A stretch of 64,000 nt of DNA from Bacteroidia bacterium. Lineage in GTDB: Bacteria; Bacteroidota; Bacteroidia; Palsa-965. The stretch spans positions 1 through 64,000 of the forward strand of contig JALONL010000011.1 in the NCBI GenBank assembly GCA_025454955.1, in the 5' to 3' direction. Below, one piece after another: positions 34,010 to 42,477 of this stretch (position 1 is its first letter; every line of letters starts with the position of its first letter). The position numbers and the translations under genes were made by a program. A model generated the notes under the pieces. The model saw only the letters and a list, made by a program, of their open reading frames with translations, ran no database searches and had not been told where the DNA came from.

Positions 34010-34696
34010 TTATTTCTTTTTCTCCTCGCCGCCCATCATGGCAAACTGAACCAGGTTGGCGCCCATGCGCAGGGCTTTGAGGCGGGCTTCGGGGCTGTCT
34101 TTGTGTATTTCGGGGCTTTCCCAGCCATCGCCGAGGTCGCACTCATAATCGTAGAAGCATACCAGACGGCCCTGCCAGATGAGCCCGTAGCCTTTGGGGG
34201 CTTTGCCTTCGTGCTCGTGAATTTTGGGGAGGCCGTTGGGGAAATCGAATTTCTGGTGATACACCGGATGCGAGAAGGGCAGTTCCACAAATTCGAGTTC
34301 GGGGAATACTTTTTTCATTTGCGGGCGCATGAATTTATCCATGCCGTAGTTGTCGGAAATGTGCAGAAAGCCGCCGCCGGTTAAGTAGTTGCGCAGGTTG
34401 GTGGCATCCTGCTGCGAAAAAATCACATTGCCGTGGCCGGTCATGTGTACAAAGGGGTAATTGAAAATTTCATTGCTGCCCGCTTCCACAATGCCCTGTT
34501 CGGGATTGATGCGGGTGCCCAGCTGCTCGTTGCAGAAACGCGCCAGGTTGGGCAGCGAGGTTTCGAGGTTGGCATACCAGTCGCCACCGCCGTTGTATTT
34601 GAGCAGGCCCAGCTTGCAACTCCATGTATCGGCCGGACGAAACGAGGTGGTTAAGGCAATTATGGCAAAAAGCAGAAACAGTCTGAATGCTTTCAT
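34010..34696 (-). CDS. DUF4159 family exported protein
   Basis: 228-residue protein with a signal peptide (MKAFRLFLLFAIIALTTSF) and a full DUF4159 domain: KYNGGGDWYANLETSLPNL, NYPFVHMTGHGNV, GGFLHISDNYGMDK, FPNGLPKIHEHEG and CFYDYECDLGDGWE. DUF4159 has a glutamine-amidotransferase-like fold and often sits near MoxR or VWA genes, though not here. It lies 45 bp after the large sensor-phosphatase gene on the same strand and may be co-transcribed. Its molecular activity is unknown. Confidence 0.9.
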   Translation of the reverse strand: MKAFRLFLLFAIIALTTSFRPADTWSCKLGLLKYNGGGDWYANLETSLPNLARFCNEQLGTRINPEQGIVEAGSNEIFNYPFVHMTGHGNVIFSQQDATNLRNYLTGGGFLHISDNYGMDKFMRPQMKKVFPELEFVELPFSHPVYHQKFDFPNGLPKIHEHEGKAPKGYGLIWQGRLVCFYDYECDLGDGWESPEIHKDSPEARLKALRMGANLVQFAMMGGEEKKK

Positions 34697-34741
34697 GGCA
34701 TAAAAATACGCAAAGCAGGGCTGAAAAAGTGTGTGGCGGAA

Positions 34742-37700
34742 TTAATCTACCCGTATGCCCAGCACGCACACATCGTCGGTCTGGCTTCCGCCGCCCATCC
34801 ATTCGTTGAGGCGGGCCGAAAGAATTTCGCGCTGTTCGGTGGCCGGCAACTGGGCCACGCTAACTAAAAGTTCGCGGAAACGGCGGTACGACATTTTGCG
34901 GTCGTGTGTGCCGCCAAACTGATCGGGGAAACCGTCGGTAAACATATACAGCATATCGCCCGATTTGATTTCCACTTCCTGATGGTCGAACGGCCGTGCC
35001 TTGAAATCGAAGTAGCTGCCAATGGAAAAGCGGTTTCCTTTTACCTGTATCAGTTCCTGCCCGCGCACAATGTAGAGCGGGTTTATGGCTCCGGCAAACA
35101 TAACCGTGCGGCTTTTCTTTTCGAATACGCAGAGGGCAATGTCCATACCGTCGTGCAGTTCGCCGGCCTGTTTGTACTGGTTGAGTGTTTGCTGAATACT
35201 CAGGTTAAGGTAATCGAGTATGGCTGCCGGACGTGTGAGGTGGCGTTCGCGTATGGCCTGGTTGAGCAGGTTGTGGCCCATGAGACTGAGCAGCGCACCG
35301 GGCACACCGTGGCCTGTACTGTCGGCCACGGCCACAAAAATGTAATCGCCGCGTGTTTCGGCCCAGTAGTAATCGCCGCAGAGAATGTCTTTGGGCTGAT
35401 AGAGTACAAACATATCGCCCAGCTCTTCGCGCAACACTTCTTCGGGAGGGAGAATGGCGTTCTGAATGCGGCGGGCGTAGTTGATACTCGAGGAAATATC
35501 GCTGTTCTTCTGCTGGATGATTTCGCGGTAACGGATTTGCTGAATGGCGCTGGCCATTATTTCGCCTACTTCGTCCATCAGGTCGATGTCGCTTTCGTCT
35601 ATTGCATCTTCATAATCGGAACAGAGACTGAGGAAACCGTTTACCTTACCTTCTGTTTGCAGCGAAGTGGCCAGATACGAACGCACACCAAGTTCATACA
35701 GGCGCTTATCAAAACTCGACATGCCTTCGCTAAGTTGCAAATCGGTAATAAGGCGGTAACGCGAAAGGCGGAGATGATCGAGCTGCAGGAAATCGGTTTG
35801 CGAAAGCAGGATGTATTGCGGCTTTTCACCCACGTTTTCCTTATTTACTTCATACACTTCAATAAGATCCTGCCTTTCGTCGATGAGCGCCAGCACTACG
35901 CGGCTGGTGTAATGAATATGATCGAAATACACCGGCAGCACGCTTGCCGCAAGCGAATCAATGGTGGTGGCATCGAGTAAACGCTGGCGGGTATTGTTGA
36001 GCAGTTCGAGATTTTTTGAATAGCGGCTGAGCTGAAGTTCGTATCGTTTCTTCTCGGAGATGTCGGTAAAAATTTCGATCTGTTTGAGCAGGCGGCCGTT
36101 TTCATCCACAATGGGTGTATTGGAAACCGAAAGCCAGATTTCGTTCCCATCGCGGTTGTACACGAGCAGTTCCACTTCAAAGCCCTGGCCTGTGCTCACG
36201 CGTTCGCGGGCATTGTAAATGGTGGCCATGTTGGTTTTTTCGCCCTTGAGCACATCGCCCGCGCGGCGGTTGCGCACTTCGGCAAGCGAATAACCGGTAA
36301 TGCGGGTAAAGCCTTCGTTTACCCATTCGATATTGCTTTCGGGGTCGCAGATGAGTACACCGTTAATGGTTTCGCTGGCCACCAGCGAAAGTTTTTCGAG
36401 TTCTTCCTCGTACTGCTTTTTCTCCGTAATGTCGCGCGCAATGGCCTGAAAACCGCGTATGTGTGTGGGAATTTTCTCATCGAAAATAATACGCACGGTT
36501 TGCCCAAGCCATACAATACCGCCATCGCCGCTGATAACCGGAAACTCAAGCGTGGTGGTAAGCAGTTTGCGCTGAAACTGCTTGGCATAAAATGCCGTAA
36601 CCTCCTGCATCCAGTCGGGGTGAATAAACTCCGAGAAATGACGGCCCAGCAACTGCGAAATCGGGTAACCCAGAATTTTCACCGCCACATCGTTGGTGTA
36701 GGTAAATCGTCCCTGAAAATCGGCCGTATAAATAATATCATTGGCCGTTTCCACAATGTGCCGGTAGCGTTCCTCTATTTCGTGCCTGTCTGTTACATCA
36801 AGCCCGATACCTACTTTGAGGTTACCTTCGAGAATGGTATCCTGCCACTGTATCCAGCGTATGTTGCCGGTTTTTGATTTAATGGGAACCACATACGTTT
36901 CGCGGGCATTGCGCATTTCGAGCACTTCCTGTTTGCGGGCAAGATTATCTTCCTGATTATCGGAACGTATTTTCCACCAGCCGTCGCCCAGCACTTCGTG
37001 CTGTTCGTAACCCAGAATATCAGTCACACTTCTGCTGGCAAAAACCACATTGGCCTGTTGATCCACAGCGAGCACAATACTGCTTGAATTGTTAATGATG
37101 GTGTCGGCAAATATCAACCGGTTAAACAGGTTAAGGCGTGTAATTACACTGATAAATGCCACAATAAGACTGATAATCACAGCCAGCATAAACATCCAGC
37201 TGTTGTAGCCCGTAGGTGTGGACGGAACCATCACGGCGAGCGAAATACTGAGCATGAGAATTACTGCCGAAATCTCGATGAGGTGACGCATACGGTCGAA
37301 AACCATGCCGATGCTGGTCATGGCCACAAACAACGAAACCACTGTAATGGGCGACAGCTTGTTGATGTAGTTGAGATAGAGCAAATGAACGAGTATGGCG
37401 CCAATACCCATGCGTGAAAGAAAATGCGCATGGTGTTTTACCCAATTGTGTGAATACGAGAAAAGACCACACAGCAGCATGGCAATGCCTATTGCAAAAG
37501 CGGCCGGCAGGTTCATATCAATATCCAGCGACAGTATGCTGACGAGCGAACACGAAACCGGATACAACACACCCGCCGCAAACAACACAAAACGGCCTAC
37601 GGTAAGATGATGATTATAAAGCGAACGCTGGTCGCGCACAAATTCATCGCGGTAATTGCGATAGACATAAATCAGTACCAGAATAACAATAATGATAATT

Positions 37701-39970
37701 CCGGTTGCCATGAGGAAAAACCACGATGTTTTCCAGAACGGAGGTGATACCGAAAAAGAAAAATTACGTACTTCACTCAAATACCCATCAGTGTTTCGCG
37801 CACGAACCTGAAATATATACTCACCCGGAGCAAGCCCGTTAAAGTTTACCGAATTGCCGCTGCTCAGTTTTACCCAGCCCGTATCGTGTCCCAGCAACTG
37901 GTATTCAAAATTCATATTCATTCCCGTACCAAACTGAATACCCGTGAAAATGAATGTCAGGTTATTCATGTTGTACGGAAATACCGGAGCCGCCGGCATA
38001 CCATCTTTCATTAACGAATCGGAGTAAGGACTCCAATCAGGTACTTTCTGATTGTAGAGCAGAAGTTCTTTAAACTCAAGGTGAGGTAAAAGGTTTCTCA
38101 AACGCGACAAGCCCGGCGAATACACCACCACCCCGTCAACCGAACCCAGCCAGATACGCCCTTTTTCATCGGTGGCAGCACTTCCCGGAGTAAAATTTGA
38201 AGTGCCAATACCATCGCTGTGCCAGTAATGCTGCACCAGCTGATCCTGATCTCTGAACACAATACGATCGAGCCCCAGAATGGTGGTCACATACATTACG
38301 CTGGCTCCGGGCTGAAATAAAATTCCACGTGTGAAATCAGAACCAAGACCTTCCTGCTTATCGAGAAGCTGATACTTCTCTTCTTTCCGATGATACCGCC
38401 ATACTCCGCTTCTGTGTGTGGCAATATAAATATAGGTTTCATCGCCCTCCACATCATACACGGCCTGATCGAGCTCTTCCTGATCTTTTGACTTTCTTTC
38501 TTTTGGCCGAACCACGTTCCCGTTATCGAGCTTAAACAGCCCGCGCGAGGTGCCCATCCAGATTATACCTTCCCCATCTTCATACAACGACCAGATGACA
38601 ACTCCCTGCAACTGATTGCCGGTATTGTAGTACTCAATTTTACCGTTTACATACCTGAATAATCCCTTCGAAGCCGATCCGATCCAGAGCACCCCATTGC
38701 GCGACATGCATAAGGTTAAAATTTCGCCGGGGCTGTTGTCGGGATCTGTAAATACGACTTCCGGTTTATTGCTGCCGGGTCTGAATATATTTAGCTCACC
38801 GCTCATTGTACCGGCATACACATTTCCCTTGTCGTCGGTTGCCAAAGCCCCCACACGATTGTAGCTCAGTCCTTCGGCTTCGGTCCAGGTGGTGATTTCT
38901 GTTCCGTCAAACCTTGATACTCCGCCCACGGTGGCTATCCATACATCGCCGCTTACATCGGTAATCAACGATCGTACATTGTTATCCGGCAAGCCATCTT
39001 TTGTGGTGTAGGAAATAAACATTTCCCCATAAAAGAAAATGAGCCCCTGCTGAAATGTACCCAGCCAGATATTTCCCTGCTTATCACTGAGCACCGAAAG
39101 TATCACATCGTCGCTCAGTCCATTCTTTTTCGAAAGCCTGCGGAATATGCCGTTATGATAGTGCAGCAATCCGTTACCCCAGGTGCCCAGCCATATATCG
39201 CCCGATGCATCACGCATCATGGAGGTGATATAGGAGGTTTTTATGGTTTCGGGAAGCACCACCTGATTCATGGTTTGCCCGTCGTAGCTGAACAATCCTT
39301 TGTCGGAAGTGGCAATCCAGAACGTACGATTGTCAATTTCGGTAATACCTCTGATGCGGTTCGATGCCAGTTTATCCTGATCGGGGAAGGGTTGGTTGGT
39401 GTAGGTTTGCTTGTTGTTTACCAGACAAAACAACCCGTTTTGTGCGCTGCCGATCCAGAGTTTTTTGTGCGAATCGAGGTAAGCAGAACGAATGGAAAGC
39501 TGGTCGAGCGGTGTGGAGGTGGCAATAAATGAATACTTGTGGTTTTCGTATTTCCACAAACCTTTATCGGTACCCAGCAAAAGTTCGCCGTGGCTGCCGC
39601 GCACAAAAAGGTTCACGCGCTTAAAACCCGCGTTGGCCGGAAACGGATAAGCCTTGAATTTGCCTCCTTTAAATACACACAGTGCCTTGTTGGTGGCAAT
39701 GAGTATGCCTTCATTGATCTGATCAACCGCAGTTACATTGCTTCCCGGAAGCTGTTCACCAAAAGTGAATGTTTCAAACGCATTTCCGTCGAACCTGCTC
39801 AGCCCGCCTTCAGAACCCACCCAGATATATCCCGAACTATCCTGAAAAATGCAACTTACCTGCGTATGCGGAAGTCCGTTGTTTACCGAATAGTTGCGAA
39901 AATTATACTGCTGCCCGTACACAAACGTGCACAGAAATAACCCCACTATAAGTAAAATGGGTTTATGCAT
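34742..39970 (-). CDS. giant sensor: beta-propeller, membrane, PAS, GAF, SpoIIE phosphatase
   Basis: 1742-residue signalling protein. Signal peptide (MHKPILLIVGLFLCTFVYGQ); about 20-665 two-component-regulator propeller repeats (DSSGYIWVGSEGGLSRFDG and many like it); Y_Y_Y domain at about 690-740; one membrane helix at about 745-770; a multi-helix membrane block at about 790-950; three PAS domains at about 955-1310; a GAF-like domain at about 1325-1480; and a PP2C/SpoIIE phosphatase at about 1500-1742 with VADSTGHGVPGALLS and SQTDDVC. There is no histidine-kinase domain, unlike most propeller sensors, so output is probably dephosphorylation of an anti-sigma antagonist or similar. The start at 39970 is set by the signal peptide. 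DUF4159 follows downstream. Confidence 0.9.
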   Translation of the reverse strand: MHKPILLIVGLFLCTFVYGQQYNFRNYSVNNGLPHTQVSCIFQDSSGYIWVGSEGGLSRFDGNAFETFTFGEQLPGSNVTAVDQINEGILIATNKALCVFKGGKFKAYPFPANAGFKRVNLFVRGSHGELLLGTDKGLWKYENHKYSFIATSTPLDQLSIRSAYLDSHKKLWIGSAQNGLFCLVNNKQTYTNQPFPDQDKLASNRIRGITEIDNRTFWIATSDKGLFSYDGQTMNQVVLPETIKTSYITSMMRDASGDIWLGTWGNGLLHYHNGIFRRLSKKNGLSDDVILSVLSDKQGNIWLGTFQQGLIFFYGEMFISYTTKDGLPDNNVRSLITDVSGDVWIATVGGVSRFDGTEITTWTEAEGLSYNRVGALATDDKGNVYAGTMSGELNIFRPGSNKPEVVFTDPDNSPGEILTLCMSRNGVLWIGSASKGLFRYVNGKIEYYNTGNQLQGVVIWSLYEDGEGIIWMGTSRGLFKLDNGNVVRPKERKSKDQEELDQAVYDVEGDETYIYIATHRSGVWRYHRKEEKYQLLDKQEGLGSDFTRGILFQPGASVMYVTTILGLDRIVFRDQDQLVQHYWHSDGIGTSNFTPGSAATDEKGRIWLGSVDGVVVYSPGLSRLRNLLPHLEFKELLLYNQKVPDWSPYSDSLMKDGMPAAPVFPYNMNNLTFIFTGIQFGTGMNMNFEYQLLGHDTGWVKLSSGNSVNFNGLAPGEYIFQVRARNTDGYLSEVRNFSFSVSPPFWKTSWFFLMATGIIIIVILVLIYVYRNYRDEFVRDQRSLYNHHLTVGRFVLFAAGVLYPVSCSLVSILSLDIDMNLPAAFAIGIAMLLCGLFSYSHNWVKHHAHFLSRMGIGAILVHLLYLNYINKLSPITVVSLFVAMTSIGMVFDRMRHLIEISAVILMLSISLAVMVPSTPTGYNSWMFMLAVIISLIVAFISVITRLNLFNRLIFADTIINNSSSIVLAVDQQANVVFASRSVTDILGYEQHEVLGDGWWKIRSDNQEDNLARKQEVLEMRNARETYVVPIKSKTGNIRWIQWQDTILEGNLKVGIGLDVTDRHEIEERYRHIVETANDIIYTADFQGRFTYTNDVAVKILGYPISQLLGRHFSEFIHPDWMQEVTAFYAKQFQRKLLTTTLEFPVISGDGGIVWLGQTVRIIFDEKIPTHIRGFQAIARDITEKKQYEEELEKLSLVASETINGVLICDPESNIEWVNEGFTRITGYSLAEVRNRRAGDVLKGEKTNMATIYNARERVSTGQGFEVELLVYNRDGNEIWLSVSNTPIVDENGRLLKQIEIFTDISEKKRYELQLSRYSKNLELLNNTRQRLLDATTIDSLAASVLPVYFDHIHYTSRVVLALIDERQDLIEVYEVNKENVGEKPQYILLSQTDFLQLDHLRLSRYRLITDLQLSEGMSSFDKRLYELGVRSYLATSLQTEGKVNGFLSLCSDYEDAIDESDIDLMDEVGEIMASAIQQIRYREIIQQKNSDISSSINYARRIQNAILPPEEVLREELGDMFVLYQPKDILCGDYYWAETRGDYIFVAVADSTGHGVPGALLSLMGHNLLNQAIRERHLTRPAAILDYLNLSIQQTLNQYKQAGELHDGMDIALCVFEKKSRTVMFAGAINPLYIVRGQELIQVKGNRFSIGSYFDFKARPFDHQEVEIKSGDMLYMFTDGFPDQFGGTHDRKMSYRRFRELLVSVAQLPATEQREILSARLNEWMGGGSQTDDVCVLGIRVD

Positions 39971-40099
39971 TGCAGCAGTTGAATATCGAAAGAAGGGGAT
40001 TCGCATAGTTGCTGAACTAAAGGTAAGCAAAGCGTACCAATAGACAGTTATTTTCGATAAAGCATAGAAATGAAACGACTATTCCCGTATAAATTCCGC

Positions 40100-40726
40100 T
40101 TACTGTGTGGCCCCCAGCCTGAAGTTGTGGTTATAGTCGTTCATGCTGTGCCTGATTACCTGCATGGCTTCCTCGCGGCCATAGATAGCAGCAAGTTCCA
40201 CCGGCACTCTGGCTTCGCCCGGAATTACCTTGTAGGTGAGGAAATAATGACGCAGGCGGTTGATGAGTTCGGTGGGGCATTCGCCTATTTCGGTGATGCC
40301 GCCATATACCGCATCAGACTTGAGCACGGCTATAATTTTATCGTCGGCCTCGTGTTTATCAATAAGCCTGAAACCGCCAATGGGAATGGCCGTTACCAGA
40401 ATATCGCCGTGCGTTACGGGCCTTTCGCTGAGTACGCAAATATCCAGAGGATCGCCGTCGCCATCGTGTACCTGACGGCCGCTGCGTGTGGAGCAGTATT
40501 CGGCCACTTCCTTACCGCAGAATGTTTGCGGAATAAAGCCATACAAGGCAGGCACTATATTGGAAAAAAGCTGCGGACGGTCTATTTTCAGGTAGCCGCT
40601 TTGCTTGTCTATTTCGTACTTGATGGTATCGGCAGGCACAATTTCGATGAAGGCAGTAACAGTGCCCGGTGCTTCTGCGCCGGGCGAAATGCCGTGCCAG
40701 GGATGAGCTTTTTGTGTTGGATACAT
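40100..40726 (-). CDS. ppa: inorganic pyrophosphatase (family I)
   Basis: 208-residue soluble Mg-dependent pyrophosphatase that hydrolyses PPi and pulls biosynthetic reactions forward. The family I signature D-G-D-P-L-D (in DGDGDPLDICVL) and the substrate-binding EIVPADTIKYEID and YGFIPQTF segments are present. The start at 40726 is preferred, since a near-consensus -7 box ends 4 nt upstream. It is upstream of and on the same strand as the giant sensor gene, with a 129-bp gap, so independent promoters are likely. Confidence 0.95.
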   Translation of the reverse strand: MYPTQKAHPWHGISPGAEAPGTVTAFIEIVPADTIKYEIDKQSGYLKIDRPQLFSNIVPALYGFIPQTFCGKEVAEYCSTRSGRQVHDGDGDPLDICVLSERPVTHGDILVTAIPIGGFRLIDKHEADDKIIAVLKSDAVYGGITEIGECPTELINRLRHYFLTYKVIPGEARVPVELAAIYGREEAMQVIRHSMNDYNHNFRLGATQ

Positions 40727-40730
40727 GAAG

Positions 40731-40738
40731 TAAATGTA
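40731..40738 (-). promoter_or_regulatory. near-consensus -7 box for ppa
   Basis: TACATTTA on the minus strand (last base differs from TAnnTTTG), ending 4 nt before the ppa ATG. Confidence 0.4.
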
Positions 40739-40845
40739 CGGGTTTGAACGGGAAGAAATTGCCACTTGTGGCAAATGAACAGCCAACTGTCTATTTTAAC
40801 CTGTGCTTCGGTTTTATTACCACATTTTTGACAAATTTTTTATTC

Positions 40846-42390
40846 ATGAAAAAACTTACGCTTCTTTTTTCTTCATTGCTTTTTTGCCTGCATTTCCATG
40901 CGCAGGTTGTATCGTTTGATTATACGTATTCGGCTCCAACCAATTCGAGCGCTGTTGCGCAGGTAAAATGTCAGGATCAGGGTTTTGCATTACTGAGTAC
41001 CATTCATAATTTTTTCGATTATGTGTATTTAACCAGAACTGATGCCGAGGGTAATTTGCTTTGGGCAATATCTATCAGAGACACGTCGCTGTATTACATC
41101 AGAAATGCAGTAATTATTGAAACCAACGATCAGGGATTTTGCCTCTCGGTGTCTTATAGAAATCAAATGCAAAATACCGCGAATAATGAAGGCTCTGCAA
41201 TTATCAGGCTTGATAATTCAGGAAATATTTTGTGGCAGAAAAAATTGTTTATGTCAAGTTTTCGATGTTTCCCCAGAGCTATCGAAGAAGACTCCCTGGG
41301 ATATTTATATCTGGGATATGAAAGGCAAACTATGCCTCAGGGTCCCCCTGCAAAAAGTAATCTTCTGCTCAAACTAAATCAGGCAGGCGACCAGGTTTGG
41401 GCAAGAGAATCAACAGTAACAGGTTTTGTGCTAATGAAAATGGAATTGCTGCCCAACAATAAAATTGCGCTTGGCAGCAACACAATAAATATTCTGGGTG
41501 CTAAAATTGTAATTGTGGATACTTCAGGTACGGTGCTTAATGCGGCATTTTACCTTTCCAACTCGGCCAGCATAAGCGATTTCATAGACTGGGATTTGCA
41601 CCCAAACGGTATTCCTCACGCGCTGTTTCAGCATGAAAACGGGAATAAAGCCGCGGTGTATGTATTCGACAGTGCCGGAACTTTTTTGTATGGTCATAAA
41701 ACAGACTCAATGAGACCTGTTGATCTTATTCAACACAACAATCTCTTGCTTGGCATAGCCGATAAATCGGGCAAAGCAGTAATTACCGATTGGTCTTCTT
41801 CTGCCATAAACGGTGCTGAAATTGGAAACAGTCCCGGTTTTCAACCCATTGGCTTTTTTAAAAACAACGACGGCAGTATTACCAGTTATGGAAGAACACC
41901 GGGTATAACCGTTGGATCGTTTAATCAACGGCTTATTAAAACGCTGCCTGCTCCGTTCGGCGTTCCTTCGGGCGGCTGTACGGTTAATCAGGTTTCGTTG
42001 CCCGTACAGTCTGCCACCATGCGCGATTCGGTAATTAATGAAGTATTTATTCCGGTTACTTTCAGTGAATCTCCGGCTGCATTTGTATCTGCTCCGCTTA
42101 CGCTCAGTTTAATTAATAATTGTGTGGTGATAGGTATGGAAGAATCTGCAACGATTGAAAATACCAGTGTTTACCCGAATCCGGCAAGAGATTTTATCAC
42201 AATCAATACCTCATTTACCCCGGGCAGTATTTTCGATGTATATGATTTTTCGGGGAAATTAGTATTGACTGAAACTGTTCAAAATGATTTGCAGATTGGT
42301 ATCTCTCACCTTCCCCCCGGAATCTATTTCTGGAAATTGCAGCAAGACCGGCAGGCCACATCGGGCAGGCTGATCATTTCCGGACAGTAA
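40846..42390 (+). CDS. secreted T9SS-sorted protein of unknown function
   Basis: 514-residue exported protein: signal peptide (MKKLTLLFSSLLFCLHFHAQ), a beta-propeller-like body with repeated phrases of the type GFALLSTIHNFFDY and GNILWQKKLF, common in Bacteroidota proteins of unknown role, and a T9SS type A C-terminal domain (VYPNPARDFITINT to SGRLIISGQ). Codon and base usage is more AT-rich than the pbpC gene next door. Start at 40846 from the signal peptide. Surface exposure is inferred; no catalytic motif seen. Confidence 0.8.
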   Translation: MKKLTLLFSSLLFCLHFHAQVVSFDYTYSAPTNSSAVAQVKCQDQGFALLSTIHNFFDYVYLTRTDAEGNLLWAISIRDTSLYYIRNAVIIETNDQGFCLSVSYRNQMQNTANNEGSAIIRLDNSGNILWQKKLFMSSFRCFPRAIEEDSLGYLYLGYERQTMPQGPPAKSNLLLKLNQAGDQVWARESTVTGFVLMKMELLPNNKIALGSNTINILGAKIVIVDTSGTVLNAAFYLSNSASISDFIDWDLHPNGIPHALFQHENGNKAAVYVFDSAGTFLYGHKTDSMRPVDLIQHNNLLLGIADKSGKAVITDWSSSAINGAEIGNSPGFQPIGFFKNNDGSITSYGRTPGITVGSFNQRLIKTLPAPFGVPSGGCTVNQVSLPVQSATMRDSVINEVFIPVTFSESPAAFVSAPLTLSLINNCVVIGMEESATIENTSVYPNPARDFITINTSFTPGSIFDVYDFSGKLVLTETVQNDLQIGISHLPPGIYFWKLQQDRQATSGRLIISGQ

Positions 42391-42464
42391 TTTTGCCTTG
42401 CAGTGCAGTTATTCAATGCTTGCTGCACAAATCACCCTGCTGCATATTGAGCCGCGTTCGGTTT

Positions 42465-42472
42465 TATCTTTG
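42465..42472 (+). promoter_or_regulatory. -7 box TAnnTTTG for pbpC
   Basis: TATCTTTG, a perfect match, ending 5 nt before the ATG at 42478, which predicts a leaderless mRNA. Confidence 0.6.
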
Positions 42473-42477
42473 CCTTA

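Noticed and set aside
34904..35980. 358-residue plus-strand open frame
   Set aside because: Antisense of the SpoIIE/GAF part of the giant sensor. No motif or promoter supports it.
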